From NCBI GenBank assembly GCA_033182465.1, contig CP137322.1, forward strand, positions 1,178,001 to 1,242,000: DNA of 64,000 bases. The letters are read 5' to 3'. The stretch is from Sanghuangporus weigelae. Lineage: Eukaryota > Basidiomycota > Agaricomycetes > Hymenochaetales > Hymenochaetaceae. The translations under genes and the position numbers were made by a program. The notes beneath the pieces are model-generated. The model saw only the letters and a list, made by a program, of their open reading frames with translations, made no database searches and was not told the origin of the DNA. The first letter of the stretch is position 1; each line of letters starts with the position of its first letter. Positions 44,114-56,146 of the stretch are shown here, in pieces.

Positions 44114-47100
44114 TCAGGCTTCAGCAGCAAGTTCAACAGGGGCAGTCGGAGGAGTGTCGGGCCATTCAATCGGTTCCTCATCCTCATCAGCGAGCTGGGT
44201 CTGAACCAGAGATTAACAACTTGCGGGAATCTGACACAAAAAGAACAAACCTCAACTTGTGTAGTCACTCCAGACTCCTGTTCTTGGGATATATCAGCGG
44301 ATAGAGTACTCTCTTGGTCGTGATCCGGAACGGGGCTCCCATTCATCGCGACATCACGATCCTCATCCTGGCCGTGGATCAGGGTATCCGGCGTCTCAAC
44401 TTGTGTCTCTATTGTTGTTGATTCAGGTTCTTCATTTGTCGTGTTCTTGCCCATCTTGCTAGATTTCTTTCTCTCATCCACCGGAAGCATTCCGAGAAGC
44501 GTGGCCTGTTTGCCTGCCGCTTTCTTTGATTTCGTCGTTGCGCCTGGAAAAGGGTAACATTCCTGTAAACATAGCTATCAACCCGAGTGAAAGATTGAGA
44601 CTCGTACGTTTGCTTTTCTCTACTTCGGTTTCTGCCGCATTCACTTTATCAAAGAAAGTCTCGCTCTTGTGCAGTGACTTTGTTGGAACAAGTTTGCGAA
44701 GGAACGGGTTTGGTTTGGCGCCGTTCGACGCGTTCCCATTAACAGCGCCGGGTCTCTTTGCAAAGGGATTCGGTTCTTCTGTTCGGTCAGTATCAAGGAA
44801 AATCTGACCTCAGACGAAGACATACTCTTTTGCTCACTGAAGTCATCAACGGCACGTCTCTTCGAATTTGTCTCCGGGGTTTGTGAGTCGAAGCTGCCAT
44901 TCTCATCCGTATAATCTCGCTTTCGTTTTTCAGGAGGGGAAACATCAATTAAAGGGCGAGATGATGATGGCTCCATAGCCTGCTGTGGAGCTACAGGTTT
45001 CTTAGCGAATGGTGACGGCTCCTGCGACGGAGCAGCTGCTTGCAATCTTGGACGATGAACCGTTGCCGGTGGTCGAGCGTCCTGCAGCAGTCGTTGCGCA
45101 TTTTGCTCGGCTCCTGCGAAGAGATCTTTCGCAGGTGACGCCACTCCAGCAGCTCCTCTCCAATCGGACCGCCGCGCCCGTTCATCACGCAAACGGTCTG
45201 CGCCGAGGCGAATACGCTGGATCACGTTCAATTTCTCGCGCAGGCCGGCGAGGTGATAGAAATCTGCGACCTTTATCGCCTTATCGAGAGATGCAGTATG
45301 ATGCAAGGCCTTCGCCTCGTCCAAGGCACGCTGCAGACGGTCGTGCTTGCAGCAGAGCTGGACGAGTTGGATGAGTTCTTTGTCGAGATCAAGCTCTGTT
45401 CTAGAAATATCTTCAGTCGTGAGTTCATCCTCATCTAGCGCGTCACGCAGATGATCCAGAAGGATAGTCTCTTGAGCAACCCGCTCTTCCTTCTGAGCTT
45501 CTGGACTATCCATATCGAGGTAAGGCATATGCATCTCGATCTCCTGAGGCAATGGACGAGGGAATCCGGGGTATTCTTCTCGACCCTAAACCACGTTTAG
45601 CGAAAAGATTATAAACGAACTCGAAATGAAATACCTTCAGAATGATTGTTATAAGCATGCTACCAGTCACACCAACTGGCCAGTAGGACTCATCCTTTCC
45701 GGCTCTGCGTGCCAACAGTGTCGCGTCAAGGAGCACGACCCATGAGCCCTGTGCCGTGAACCTGTAATGTTCAAGCATCATGAGGCGCTCAGCGGAGTCG
45801 TAAATCACTGGTGCCTTTGTACTAAATCAGTGACAAATAGATACTGATTTATATGCGAACTCTTACACCCTCGTCACTAATGCCGATCCATCTTAACGTA
45901 TGGCCTTTATTAACCGGCAGTCGACCTGTATGCATAACTCGAAAAGTATCTGCTGTGCGCAGAGTGTACTTCAGGTTTTGATTTCCTAAAGTCCGGTATT
46001 TCGTATTGGCAGGATACGAGACTGAATTAAAGTGTCTTCGCTCACCGTCGAGACTAGTTCCGCCTTCTCGATGTACGACAAACACGTAGTCCCGTCCCGC
46101 AACTATAGACACTATATCGCCATCTATTGCCCAAATAGGTCCTCGTTGGGCTCCACCTCCAGAGAAAAACCGAATTACACCGCGATCTGTCGCAACAGCG
46201 ACGTAACCGTTTCCTTCTGCATCCGCTTCTTGGAGAACTCGCAGAGATCGGCTGGGAGGCGACCCGCCCGCGGCGACAGCAATCACATGCTCGCCTTTTG
46301 GAAGTTCATACGTCCATTCGCTCAAAGAAGCCCATGTTGCGTAGGGCTTGTAATGAATTCGAGCGGGGTGAATGCCTTCTGGAGGACATGCGTAGATGAC
46401 TCCTCGTTCACCTATGTTTATGATCAGCGACACAGTGGAATTTAAGAATATGAACTATCATACCGACTGCAGCCAAGTCGAACTTGTAAGAATCAGTGAA
46501 GTGATAGTTCTTGCGCGTCGTTTGATCGTGGAACTCGACGTTCACAATATGATGCGTGTCTTGGTCTACCACTTCCACTACACCAATATTATTGAAGGCT
46601 ACAGAAAATGGTGAGCAAACGAGTCTATAATTTAAATGGAACCGATTCATACATAAGTATCTCCTCTTATGTTGAAACGGAGTCGAACCAGGCTGGAAAG
46701 TTGGTTGTGCCTTCGTAACGCTCACTGATTAAGCGTAAGCCTAACGCTTCAATTAACGTGTGCCAGAACTTACCCATTTCCCGAAGTCCATACTCTTGAT
46801 CAGGCTTATCTTTCATCCCGTCTCCTAGATCATCAATGATCCAATCATCGTCGCGCTCGTTGATGGCACCGTCCAAATCAATGTCTTCATCTCCTGCACC
46901 AGTTCCGTCTCCGACTCCAGCTGCGTCGTCTCCGAAAAGTGTTGGTGTACCTGGTCGACGGGTAGGAACACCTATACAAACTGAAGCATTTTGCTTTGTC
47001 GGACTCGGATGAGATGCTGGAATGACTGCAGGCCAACGCGTTAGGTTGCCATTGCTGTCCGTCCACGCGAGCAAATTGTGTCCCGCAGAGAATGCGAGAC

Positions 47101-48371
47101 TGTGCACGGTAGAGTTCTGAGGAATTTCTTGGCTGAGAGAGACGAAGTAAATCAACTCAGAAACAGTCTTCAGGAACAAGAGATGCTCACTGTGCTATGA
47201 CGCGTCGCGTTTGGGTCACCCAGATGAAAATACCGGTCTTGCAAGCAGACGCAAGATACATGCCATTAACAGAGAAAGCAAGAGCGGTAACAGCCCCGAG
47301 ACAGTCTTCACTAGTAAATGAGGAGACTTTAGACCAGGTACTTCGAGAGACCGTGACGATTTCTAGAGATACAAGTTCCTCTGAGATTAAAGAATCCAGT
47401 ACTGTATTTTAGATCGACCGGCATACCGTGAGCTTTGGTGGCCACGACGAGGTAAATACCGGAGGGATGCCAAACAGCCGTACATTCATGGCCAAACTCA
47501 ATGGACCTATCAATAGCGTTAATCCAGTAGATAATTTGACCAGACAGAACGTACGAACGTACTCATTATCATTTACTGCGGGAATAATCCCCTCCAGCGT
47601 CTTTTCGATCTTTGGTTCTTCTTCAGACAAATCCCACACTATAATTTTGCCATCCGAGCTGCATGTGGTCTAAAGAAGATTAGGTCTCTTTAAAAGACAG
47701 GATGCCTGGAGAAACTGTAAGTGAAAGCTCACAAGCAATGTCCCAGATGGATGCCACGTTGCGCTTCGTACGCCCTTCCTGTGGCCTTCAAGTAGCTTCA
47801 CGTTGGTCGTTTCATCGAGATCAATGATTTTCACGACAGTTTCACTATCCACCCTCATGAGATTCCTCAAACTGGCCAAACGACAGCAGACTTACTCAGA
47901 AGCAACAGCGACTCTACGTCCTTTGGGATCCACAGAAATGTAGCGTATTGGTATTGCATTTGCACGCATAATCAGGCTTTCCAGGTCGGTGCCCGTCTTC
48001 AAATATCGGCGAACATGCGAATCTTCGCTGCCAGATAACCAGCCATTATTCTGCCGAAGATTAAGCTCCTGAGCATAGACACTAGACAGGCAAACAGTAC
48101 TTTAGAGGACGTACATCGACTCCAAGAGCAGTGATAGGCTCCTCTGCGTCGAGAGCTGTTTCAGGCTCTCTGTCTGCCCCGCTGTCGGCTTTCCATACGC
48201 GCACGAGTGAATCGGATCCTCCTGTGTACAAGATCCTTTGTAGCGCGTCGTCAGCCGAGCATCCAAAACGTCGTGTCTATTCTACATGTATACGTACTCT
48301 CCATCTCTCGAGAAAGCGAGGAAAGTCCTTCCCGCAGGATGAGCGGTGTTGAGCACCAGCTTGTCAGACAT
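44114..48371 (-). CDS. Ctf4/Mcl1 replisome hub protein
   Basis: Replisome scaffold linking CMG helicase to DNA polymerase alpha, also needed for sister-chromatid cohesion. The start [25 protein letters not shown] opens an N-terminal WD40 propeller (repeats such as [18 protein letters not shown] and [23 protein letters not shown]). A linker of acidic residues follows. The middle Ctf4 propeller includes [54 protein letters not shown] and [30 protein letters not shown], then the helical bundle ([43 protein letters not shown]). The C-terminal tail is Lys-rich and then acidic, holds repeated [14 protein letters not shown] segments, and contains [10 protein letters not shown], a possible degenerate PIP-like motif. 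About fifteen introns. The animal HMG box is absent. Confidence 0.9.
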
Positions 48372-48465
48372 CGTGATTACAGCGAGAAAGTTACAATTGA
48401 GTGGTTGCAAAAAAACGCGTTCAAATTGTCACGGACGCGGTGTGATTAAATGTAACGAGTGATCG

Positions 48466-48690
48466 TCACCAGACTACAAACAACGTGTTAGCCAGCCAAG
48501 TCGTAGGGACTCCGTCATCATCTGATTCATTCATTTGCCAGATCCAGATCCCAGTGATTACATTAACACAGAACTTACTTGAACGCTGAAGGCCGTAGAC
48601 GTCATCCGGAATGGCCTTAAATTCCTGGTAAATGCGATCTCGAAATTCCTGTGTTCGCCCAGCTCTCTCGGATACCTGTAGCACATCCAT
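48466..48690 (-). CDS. possible small ORF upstream of the Ctf4-type gene
   Basis: A 74-codon open frame begins MDVLQVSERAGRTQEFRDRIYQEF and continues FKAIPDDVYGLQRSS. The first half reads like a helical, conserved-looking sequence. After it a GTAAGT donor and a TTTGTAG acceptor allow a 39-residue spliced version ending QRSIW. It lies on the same strand, 95 bases upstream of the Ctf4 start, so it may be an upstream ORF in the leader, the last exon of a small gene, or chance. I cannot name a family. Confidence 0.3.
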   Translation of the reverse strand: MDVLQVSERAGRTQEFRDRIYQEFKAIPDDVYGLQRSSKFCVNVITGIWIWQMNESDDDGVPTTWLANTLFVVW

Positions 48691-49067
48691 ACAATATATA
48701 CTTACTACAGACTCAGATGATACAAGTGAAGTGAAGAGGAGAGTGTCAGTGAATAATTATGGACTGGTCAGACAGACAGACAGTGGTCTGGTCTGAATGA
48801 TAGCGATGTTTGTACATATTTGTGTATGCGTGATCTAAGTTGTAAATGCTGGACTTGAACACGAGGCGCACAGACTCATTCATCTCTCTTTCCTCCTCTC
48901 TATCCACATAGCGCTACATCTAACTCCCTTCATATCTTCCATAGACACTCTCTCTGCCGTTCCGTCTGCGATACCGTCTTGATATACTATAACTAACGAC
49001 TCAACAAACTTCCGAACACAAACAAACGAATAACCAACCTGCGTCCTCAACTTGAACACCCCTTACA
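48691..49067. other. divergent promoter region
   Basis: This lies between the small ORF and the start of the large unrecognised plus-strand gene. A run of CAGA repeats (GGTCAGACAGACAGACAGTGG, about 48768-48788) and pyrimidine-rich tracts before the ATG are visible. No exon is seen. Confidence 0.45.
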
Positions 49068-52000
49068 ATGAGCAACTCAGAGGTATTGACTCCTATTCTC
49101 TTAAGATCGAGCACACCTGGTACGCGTACACCTTATCTTATTCCTGAGATTATCGCTAAGAATACCACATTAGCTCCGAGTGAGAAAGGTAGCAGTCTAC
49201 ACCAACCCGTTCCGAGGCCTCCTTCTGACCATCGTGCCCCAGTCCTCCTATACTTGGAAGGCATCCAGCGCAGTGGAGGGGCCAGCCCCGTGCGTGACAG
49301 CATGATGACCGAAAGCATGCAGACCGAACTCGATCCTAACGACCCACGGTTCCATCGCTTGACCCAAGCAACTTCGCAACACCGGTCATCTGGTCTTTCA
49401 AAACAAGCATACAATGCTAATGACGGTGACTTGCATGACTTAGGAAACTCAGAGCTCAGCTACGACATGATTGATAACGCCGAGGTAGCTTCGAATGTTC
49501 AGGATGGTCTACGTTCTGAATTTGCGGGATCAGAGCGTGGCGTGCCCGCTCATGACGTACGTATATGCTCTTTTCTGGCATGCGTATATACTTAAGTCAA
49601 AGATGGTCAGGATGGACATGAAGGACCCGGGCCAGAAGATGAGCCAGGTCCCAAATATGTATCGGGTTCATCATTTGGAAACTTGGGCCCACCTCGCGAA
49701 AGCATTTTTGGTCCTCCCCCACAACAAACGCAACAAATCCAACCAACTGTTTGTCAATCGTGATTGTCTAATTGACCGCATTGCTGATTTTTCTTTCCCT
49801 AGTGGATTCCGAGAGGAACAACCCCTAGCCGTGCTGCCAACGTTCCTCTCCCACCAGACTCGGAGATGATGTCGCCACGTAGTCGACACAAAGCACCATG
49901 GGGTCAGGCAATGCTCAGGCCAACGAATGAAGCCTCTGCGATGACACCCAGGACGGCAGAAATTGATATTGACGTTGAACCTCCAACTGATCCGAGCAGA
50001 CAGTCAACGAACTACTATTCACGAGCACCATCGCGGCATTCGCGGCGTTCAAGTGGTGGAAGGCAAGATATTGTCAGCCCTCCTCCTCAGGCTTCATCAC
50101 AGCAGCTTCCGGGTATCATGGTTAGCATCAACCCTGATGGGTCCACGACTATCAGTATTGTAAGTGCCTTCAGTGACGGAGAGAAACGCTGTGCTAACGA
50201 TGAGATTTTAGCCTCGTGCATCACCCGCGGAGAAAACCCCGACTGAAAGGGCTCCAACGGAAAAGGCTCCTACAGAAAAGGCGTTGTCAGAAGTTCCAGA
50301 TGAACTTCGATCGCCAAGAGCACGATCCCAAAAGCCAGTTGGGTCCGTTGCTGGCTCGTACCGTCGGCCATCTGGCGGAGAAGCTGATCCGCTGTTCTCG
50401 CCCGAGGCTCAATCGCGGGCTTTGAAGTCTCCTAAGCCAATGTCCAAAGCTCCTTCCAGAACTGCCAGTCGCGTGCCTTCTCAGATGAGTCCGGTAGACT
50501 CGTACAAGCCGCTGAACGGGTACCAATCTTTTGCGCTGCAGCCTGAATCCAGTTATGGAGAACAAGGGCCTGACTCCCGCAGAGCTCAGTCTACAAGAGC
50601 TCCCTCTCAGCATCCTGCAGCATCTCAGAGGGAACCTTCTGAGCTTGGGACAGTTCCGCACGAATTTACAAGCGATGCGGGCTACAGTCGGTCGCTGCGT
50701 GATGGTCGAGTGCCGGGCGCGTTCGAGTATAACCATGGGAGACATCCAAGTGACCATATCAATGGATATATGAGCAATCCGCTCCGTCCAGGTAGTGTCC
50801 AGCACGGTCCTATGCCGGCACTGCCCCTGCCTCCGCATATGCAGCAGAGTAGATCTTCAGCGGATAATATGGACTCGCGAAATACTCGCCCAAAGATGCA
50901 AACGCTTTCTCCGGTCCCGTCCGCTCCTAACACTCTTCGCACAGAAGGGGAAGATTCGTTGGCAATGCCAACACAGACACAGACGCGTCCCTTGAGTCCA
51001 GAAGAAGACCTTAACGATTACGAAACCGAAATCGTGCAGGGTATATTGAGCGCACGTACCCCTCGGACTTCAATCGCGCCCTCTTTGCTTGCAGAAGAGA
51101 TCAAGCGTTCGAACTACCACGATGAAGCTCTGTGCATTCTGCTTCATGCCGCTGACGATCCGACCCAGCACGAGATTGTGAGAAAAGCACTGCGAAAGGC
51201 GGTTGCTGCACGCATCAGGAAGCTCGGCTATAAAAGCGACAAAGAGAGTATTCGGCAGTATCGAAAGAAGTACCATGATCATGATCCAAGTTGGCATTCT
51301 AACCACATCCCTAGCTATAACCCAGATGTGAGTTGATCTTTTTAAACCAGTCGCATAGCTGCTTACCTCTGCTAATCAGGATCCTCCAGCCTGGGCAAAG
51401 GAGATGATGGAGCAACTCCAATCCATGGAAAACCGAGTCGTTGCACTCGGCCCTCAGCTTGCTCAGCTTAAGAAATCTGATGGTTCGAGGACTCGTACAC
51501 ACAGTCATACTTATCATACGCGTGGCGCACCTACAACAGAGACTGCAGATGAATGGGACCGCACGCCTCGAACGCAGACGATACCAATCGGTACACAGAT
51601 GACAGGTGCTGATTCAGCGTATAGGCCTCCTCAGTGCGAGTACACAGCTCCTGAAGGCGAGTCCGTGGGCCCTACGACTATGCGAAGTTCAGCTCTTAGG
51701 CCTACTGCAACAGAGCAAGATGAATTTGAAGATGAGGAGACGCAGGATCCGACGGGTCCAGGGCGCGCTTATACTGATCGAACGCCGACTCAGGATGGGG
51801 ATTACGTTTCCTCTTGCGCTGCGAAAAGGGGTGACCTCCTTTCGTCAACTGGACGCGGTGAGTCACCTGGTCAACAAGTTCTGGAAGAGGGAATATACCG
51901 ACTGCGTGCCAAAGGACCGGCTCGTTCTAGCATCATGACTCATCAGAGTTGGCAGTTGCATGAAGACAGTGTCGATGATCATCCAGAAACGCAAGCTGAG

Positions 52001-53058
52001 GAGACTGAAATCCCTGACATTGACGAGGAGCCACCGCGCGCCGAGTCGCCGCCTCTCCCGCCGTTACCGACGCAGTCACATACAGCGGCGACTCCGGCGG
52101 TAAACGGAGGACAGGTCACTTCGGCGAATAATGAGCGCCAATGGGAATATCACGAAGCGCCGCCGACGCCGCCTTGGCAGCGTATCCACCAGCGCCTACT
52201 CAATTGGGCGATCGTATGGCCCATGAGCGAACTAGACAATGCCTTTGCGAGCACGAAGCGTGGGAACCAAGTTGATGAAGTCGCGCTGAGCATCTGGTGC
52301 ACGCAAATGTACAAGCGTTATGTGCGCCAACAGTTAACGGAAGTTCCGCCGGGTCGAGTTGATAGGCTCTTTGTACCGCCTAACATGGCCGACGCAATCA
52401 ATAATGCTGTATTCCACGGCCGGCATGGTGATGCATGCGGCATGCTCAGAGATCTATGGACACCGTTTGGACTCGAAGGCATGCCCAGGATCATCCTTGT
52501 TCTGTGCAAGCATCGGAGCGATCCCAATCATTGGGTAGCACACAAGTGAGCGAAACAAGATCTGGATGATAAGTCAGAAGTAGTTGACCCCTTTTCTCAT
52601 TCAGATTCTCTCTGCCAGACGGCACCCTCACTACTTATGACACGTACCCCGAGAAGAGCCTTGCGGACGGACGGGTAAGATTTAGTTTCCGTCGCTTCTT
52701 CCTGAGAGAGTCGGGGAAACTCAACTGAATTGAAATTTTTATATAGCCTCTTGGTTGGTGGTTCTCCATCCGCATTGCATGGCCTAGTGCTATGTATCCC
52801 AGCCCAGACAACCTGATGCAAAAGATGGTGCGATTACACCGACCCATGCAACTCAGTATCGATAACAGCGTTGCCGCTGCGGGGATTTGGCGTAATCTAT
52901 TAATGGGTTCGCGCGCGGAACGTCCCGTTGATCTCGAGCGTCTCCGTGATTTGATCAATACCGAGCTGAAGAACCTTCGACAACGCAAGGAGCACGGTAA
53001 ACTCTCCGTGGCCGCTCAAGTTCGGCAAAACTGGAACTGGGATGATATGGCTACGTAA
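49068..53058 (+). CDS. large unrecognised Ser/Pro-rich protein with conserved C-terminus
   Basis: About seven exons in one frame chain give roughly 1,200 residues; no known domain is recognised. The N-terminal two thirds are disordered and rich in Ser, Pro, Arg and Gln, with a short tandem repeat (PTERAPTEKAPTEKA). A helical block follows: DYETEIVQGILSARTPRTS, IKRSNYHDEALCILLHAADDPTQHEIVRKALRKAVAARIRKLGYKSDKESIRQYRKKYH. Next is an acidic low-complexity part, then a C-terminal domain of about 270 residues that looks folded: PPWQRIHQRLLNWAIVWPMSELDNAFASTKRG, IWCTQMYKRYVRQQL, RVDRLFVPPNMADAINNAVF, PLGWWFSIRIAWPS, and a final helix. There is no signal peptide. It resembles large structural proteins of Agaricomycetes with no assigned role. 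Real by frame and splice consistency. Confidence 0.75.
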
Positions 53059-53682
53059 AGCAGACATTTCCGACATAAGCAAGCAGGACCAAGACCGCTG
53101 CCTTGTCTCCTCCTTATACATTACACCTTCCGTTTCCCACTAAATGTCGGTTCTGTCTTGCGACGACAACGGATTGATTTCATATCTTTTGATTTTTCCT
53201 TTTTCTTCTTCCATCTCTTCCTGCGAACTTGAACTGGTGAACTATTATCTTGGTACGACTGATCTTAGCTGCTTAGAATGTATGTTCAAATCTGTACCCT
53301 CAGACCTGGTGTTCTGACGGTCTGTCGGAGGAAAATATTTGTATTACAGTACTTCCTTTATGATTTTGCTTCATAGCGATACCGTATTTTAATGCACCCT
53401 TGAAATGATTACGACTTTGACGTTCTTTTTGACTTCGGAAAACGAATATATTGTGCGTTTTCTCACGCATAGAAATCTGGTCGACACAGGTCAACAAAGT
53501 CAACGAGCAGCATCACAGTCCACCATCGAGATTTCAATTGTCGATAGACGAAATCAACTCCCTTCTCTTCTCGTATTGAATATGTATAAAGTTTAGTGAA
53601 AGATTACAGCTTACTATTGATCAGATCACAGCCAACCGTGCCTTGACTCTTGGCATCATATTACATTACACTTGTTCGAAAC
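53059..53682. other. intergenic
   Basis: The 3' flank of the large unrecognised gene (T-rich, 53180-53220) is followed by the promoter of the thiamine gene. No exon or named element is supported. Confidence 0.5.
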
Positions 53683-55999
53683 ATGACCTTCACGGGCACA
53701 GTCGACTACTCGCTATACCTGGTCACAGGTCGAGATCTCCTCCCGTCGGGTGCAGTACGCTCGTCTCTTACGCATGCTAATGACGGAGTGCTGAAAGAAA
53801 TCAAATTTCCAGGACTATCATGAAACGCTGGAAGAGGTATTGCCTCATGCTCTCGTAGATTCTCAGGAGACCTACTGACTCTCCTGTACATTGAAGGTTT
53901 TGAAGGGCGGAGTAACGCTCGTACAGGTAAGAGAGAAGGAAGCGGACACGCGGGAGGTGAGTGCCTCAGATCATTGCGCATATAGCCAGAGTTTGTAATC
54001 TTGAACATTCCCAGTTCCTTGAGATCGCCAAACGGACAAAGGAAATATGCAACAAATACAGTATTCCAGTCCTCATAAACGATCGGTATGAATATTGTTG
54101 TTCCTGTCAGAAGGGGAGACTTAGTATTCGTATGTCAGAATCGACATCGCTCTTGCAATGGAAGCTGATGGAGTGCACGTCGGCCAATCTGACATGCCTG
54201 CATCCCTGGTACGTAAGCTTTTGCCTCAGGGCTCGATCTTGGGTGTCTCTGCAAATACTCCGGCAGAGGCGGCGAAGGCGGTAGAGGATGGTGCAGATTA
54301 TATCGGCATTGGACCGATCTGGAATACGTCGACAAAGAAGGACATTAAGAATGTCCTGGGTGTACGAGGAGTCGGTCAAATCCTCGATGCGCTTGAGGGA
54401 TCTGACGTGAAGGCTGTTGGTATAGGTACGAAAACACTACTTCTTGACCGATACCTACTCATCAAGATTGTTTTGAATAGCTGGGATAAATGAGAGAAAC
54501 GTCCTTCGCACTTTGCACGGCTCTGTTTCAATAGGAAACCGTTCTCTGAATGGTGTCGCGGTTGTTAGTGCTCTTATGGCTTCCAAGAAACCATACGAAG
54601 CAGCGAAAGCACTTTCTGGGGTTGTGAAAGGATTTCTCTCGACACCTCCGCTTCTCTCCAGGCTCGATACTTCATCGCTGCACACGGAAGGCATTGTACA
54701 TACAGTAGCGCTCCTTTTGTCAAAAGTTCGCGAGGGTGGTCCGGTTATCCACCAGGTAAGATTTCTATGTTTCGCCTCTATGTTTCTATGTTTCGCCTCT
54801 ATGTTTACGTAATGGGGTAATGGTCACGAAAGTTATCTTTCAGATCACCAATAATGTCGTGATCAACCAATCTGCCAACGTTACTCTTGCACTTGGAGCA
54901 AGCCCGATAATGGCCACTGCTCCGCAAGAGATGGAGGATTTGAGCAAAATCAGCGGAGCTTTACTTGTCAATTTCGGTACGATAACTGATAAGGATGGTA
55001 TGCTCGAAGCAGGTCAGAGTCCCGAAAGAATCTCAGCCTTGAATGAACATAATGAATATACTTGATTTGTTTCCTGTAGGGAAGTGGGTGAACGCCAGAA
55101 AGAATCCAATCGTCTTCGATCCCGTGGCTGTCGGCGCAACGAAGTTCCGCTATGAGACTGCGCAAGGTCGGTTTACACTAGTTTTCTGTGCTTCCAGCCT
55201 GTTGGTTGAATCTATCATATTCAGAATTGCTCAACACATGGCAGGCTTCCGTCATAAAGGGGAACCCAGCGGAAATTGGTACACTTGCTAATTCAGATGA
55301 GGTACGTTCCTTCTTGAGCGCATACGTGCAGCCGCCAAAGACCAATAAAGAATCCTCTTGGGAAAGATCAAGTCCAGAGGGGTCGACAGTGTCGGCATCG
55401 GCTTCGCGAACCCAGCGCCAATGCTACGGGAACTCGCACGAAAAGAGCGTACGTCCCGCATCTATAAACGATCTCTTACACGCGATAAGCTAAAGCTATA
55501 TATGCTCTGGCGTCTGACACCCTCAGGATGCGTTATAGCTATGACCGGGAAGACAGACTGGGTTTCAGATGGATCTGTGACGATCAGCTTGTCGAATGGA
55601 CATGAATATCTCTCGCAGATCACCGGCTCAGGCTGCATTGTCGGCACGAGCGTCGCCACATTTTGTGCCGCTGCGAATCTTTCTGCGAAATCCGGTACCA
55701 CAGAGGACCATCTTCCTCATCATAGACTGGTTTATGGGGACATGCTGATTGGAGCCATTGGAGGGTACGTTTCCAAGGGTCGCTCTTACATAGCGTTCTC
55801 GACGCCTCTTGAACGGCCGGCTGATTATATGCGCAAATTTTATTACAGAATGCTAGCCATTACTATTGCGTCAGAGCTTGCTGCGGAACGACAAGACGTT
55901 CTAGGCACTGGGACGTTTTTGCCTGCGTTGGTTGATGAACTATACCACTTGACACCAGAAAAGCTCCTCGAAAGGGCTCGCATTGAGATTCACACGTAG
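53683..55999 (+). CDS. THI6: bifunctional thiamine-phosphate synthase / hydroxyethylthiazole kinase
   Basis: Fungal Thi6 fusion enzyme: the N-terminal half joins HMP-PP and HET-P to thiamine phosphate, and the C-terminal half phosphorylates hydroxyethylthiazole. TIM-barrel motifs are [80 protein letters not shown] and GGINERNV. A linker leads into the kinase: ITNNVVINQSANVTLALGASPIMATAPQEMEDL, GALLVNFGTI, NPIVFDPVAVGATKFR, VIKGNPAEIGTLA, VIAMTGKTDWVSDG and the catalytic GSGCIVGTSVATFCA. About ten introns; the one near 54760 contains a 21-base tandem duplication. The start [16 protein letters not shown] fits the family. No THI-box riboswitch was seen in the leader, but I could not search systematically. 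Confidence 0.93.
54762..54803 (+). repeat. 21-base tandem duplication inside a THI6 intron
   Basis: Two perfect copies of a 21-base unit (starting TTTCTATGTTTCGCC) stand head-to-tail in the intron between VREGGPVIHQ and ITNNVV. The duplication lengthens the intron without touching coding sequence, probably by slippage. Confidence 0.6.
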
Positions 56000-56146
56000 A
56001 TCAGACGAAATTAGGAATTTCATGTGGTTTTTATAAGTACGTTTGTAATAACTTTGTATACATAGAAAAAACCAACCATCTGCTTTCACGTTTACGCTCG
56101 GCATCGACGTGTTCGCGACTCAAACGAGAATCGGAGTTGTTGTCGG

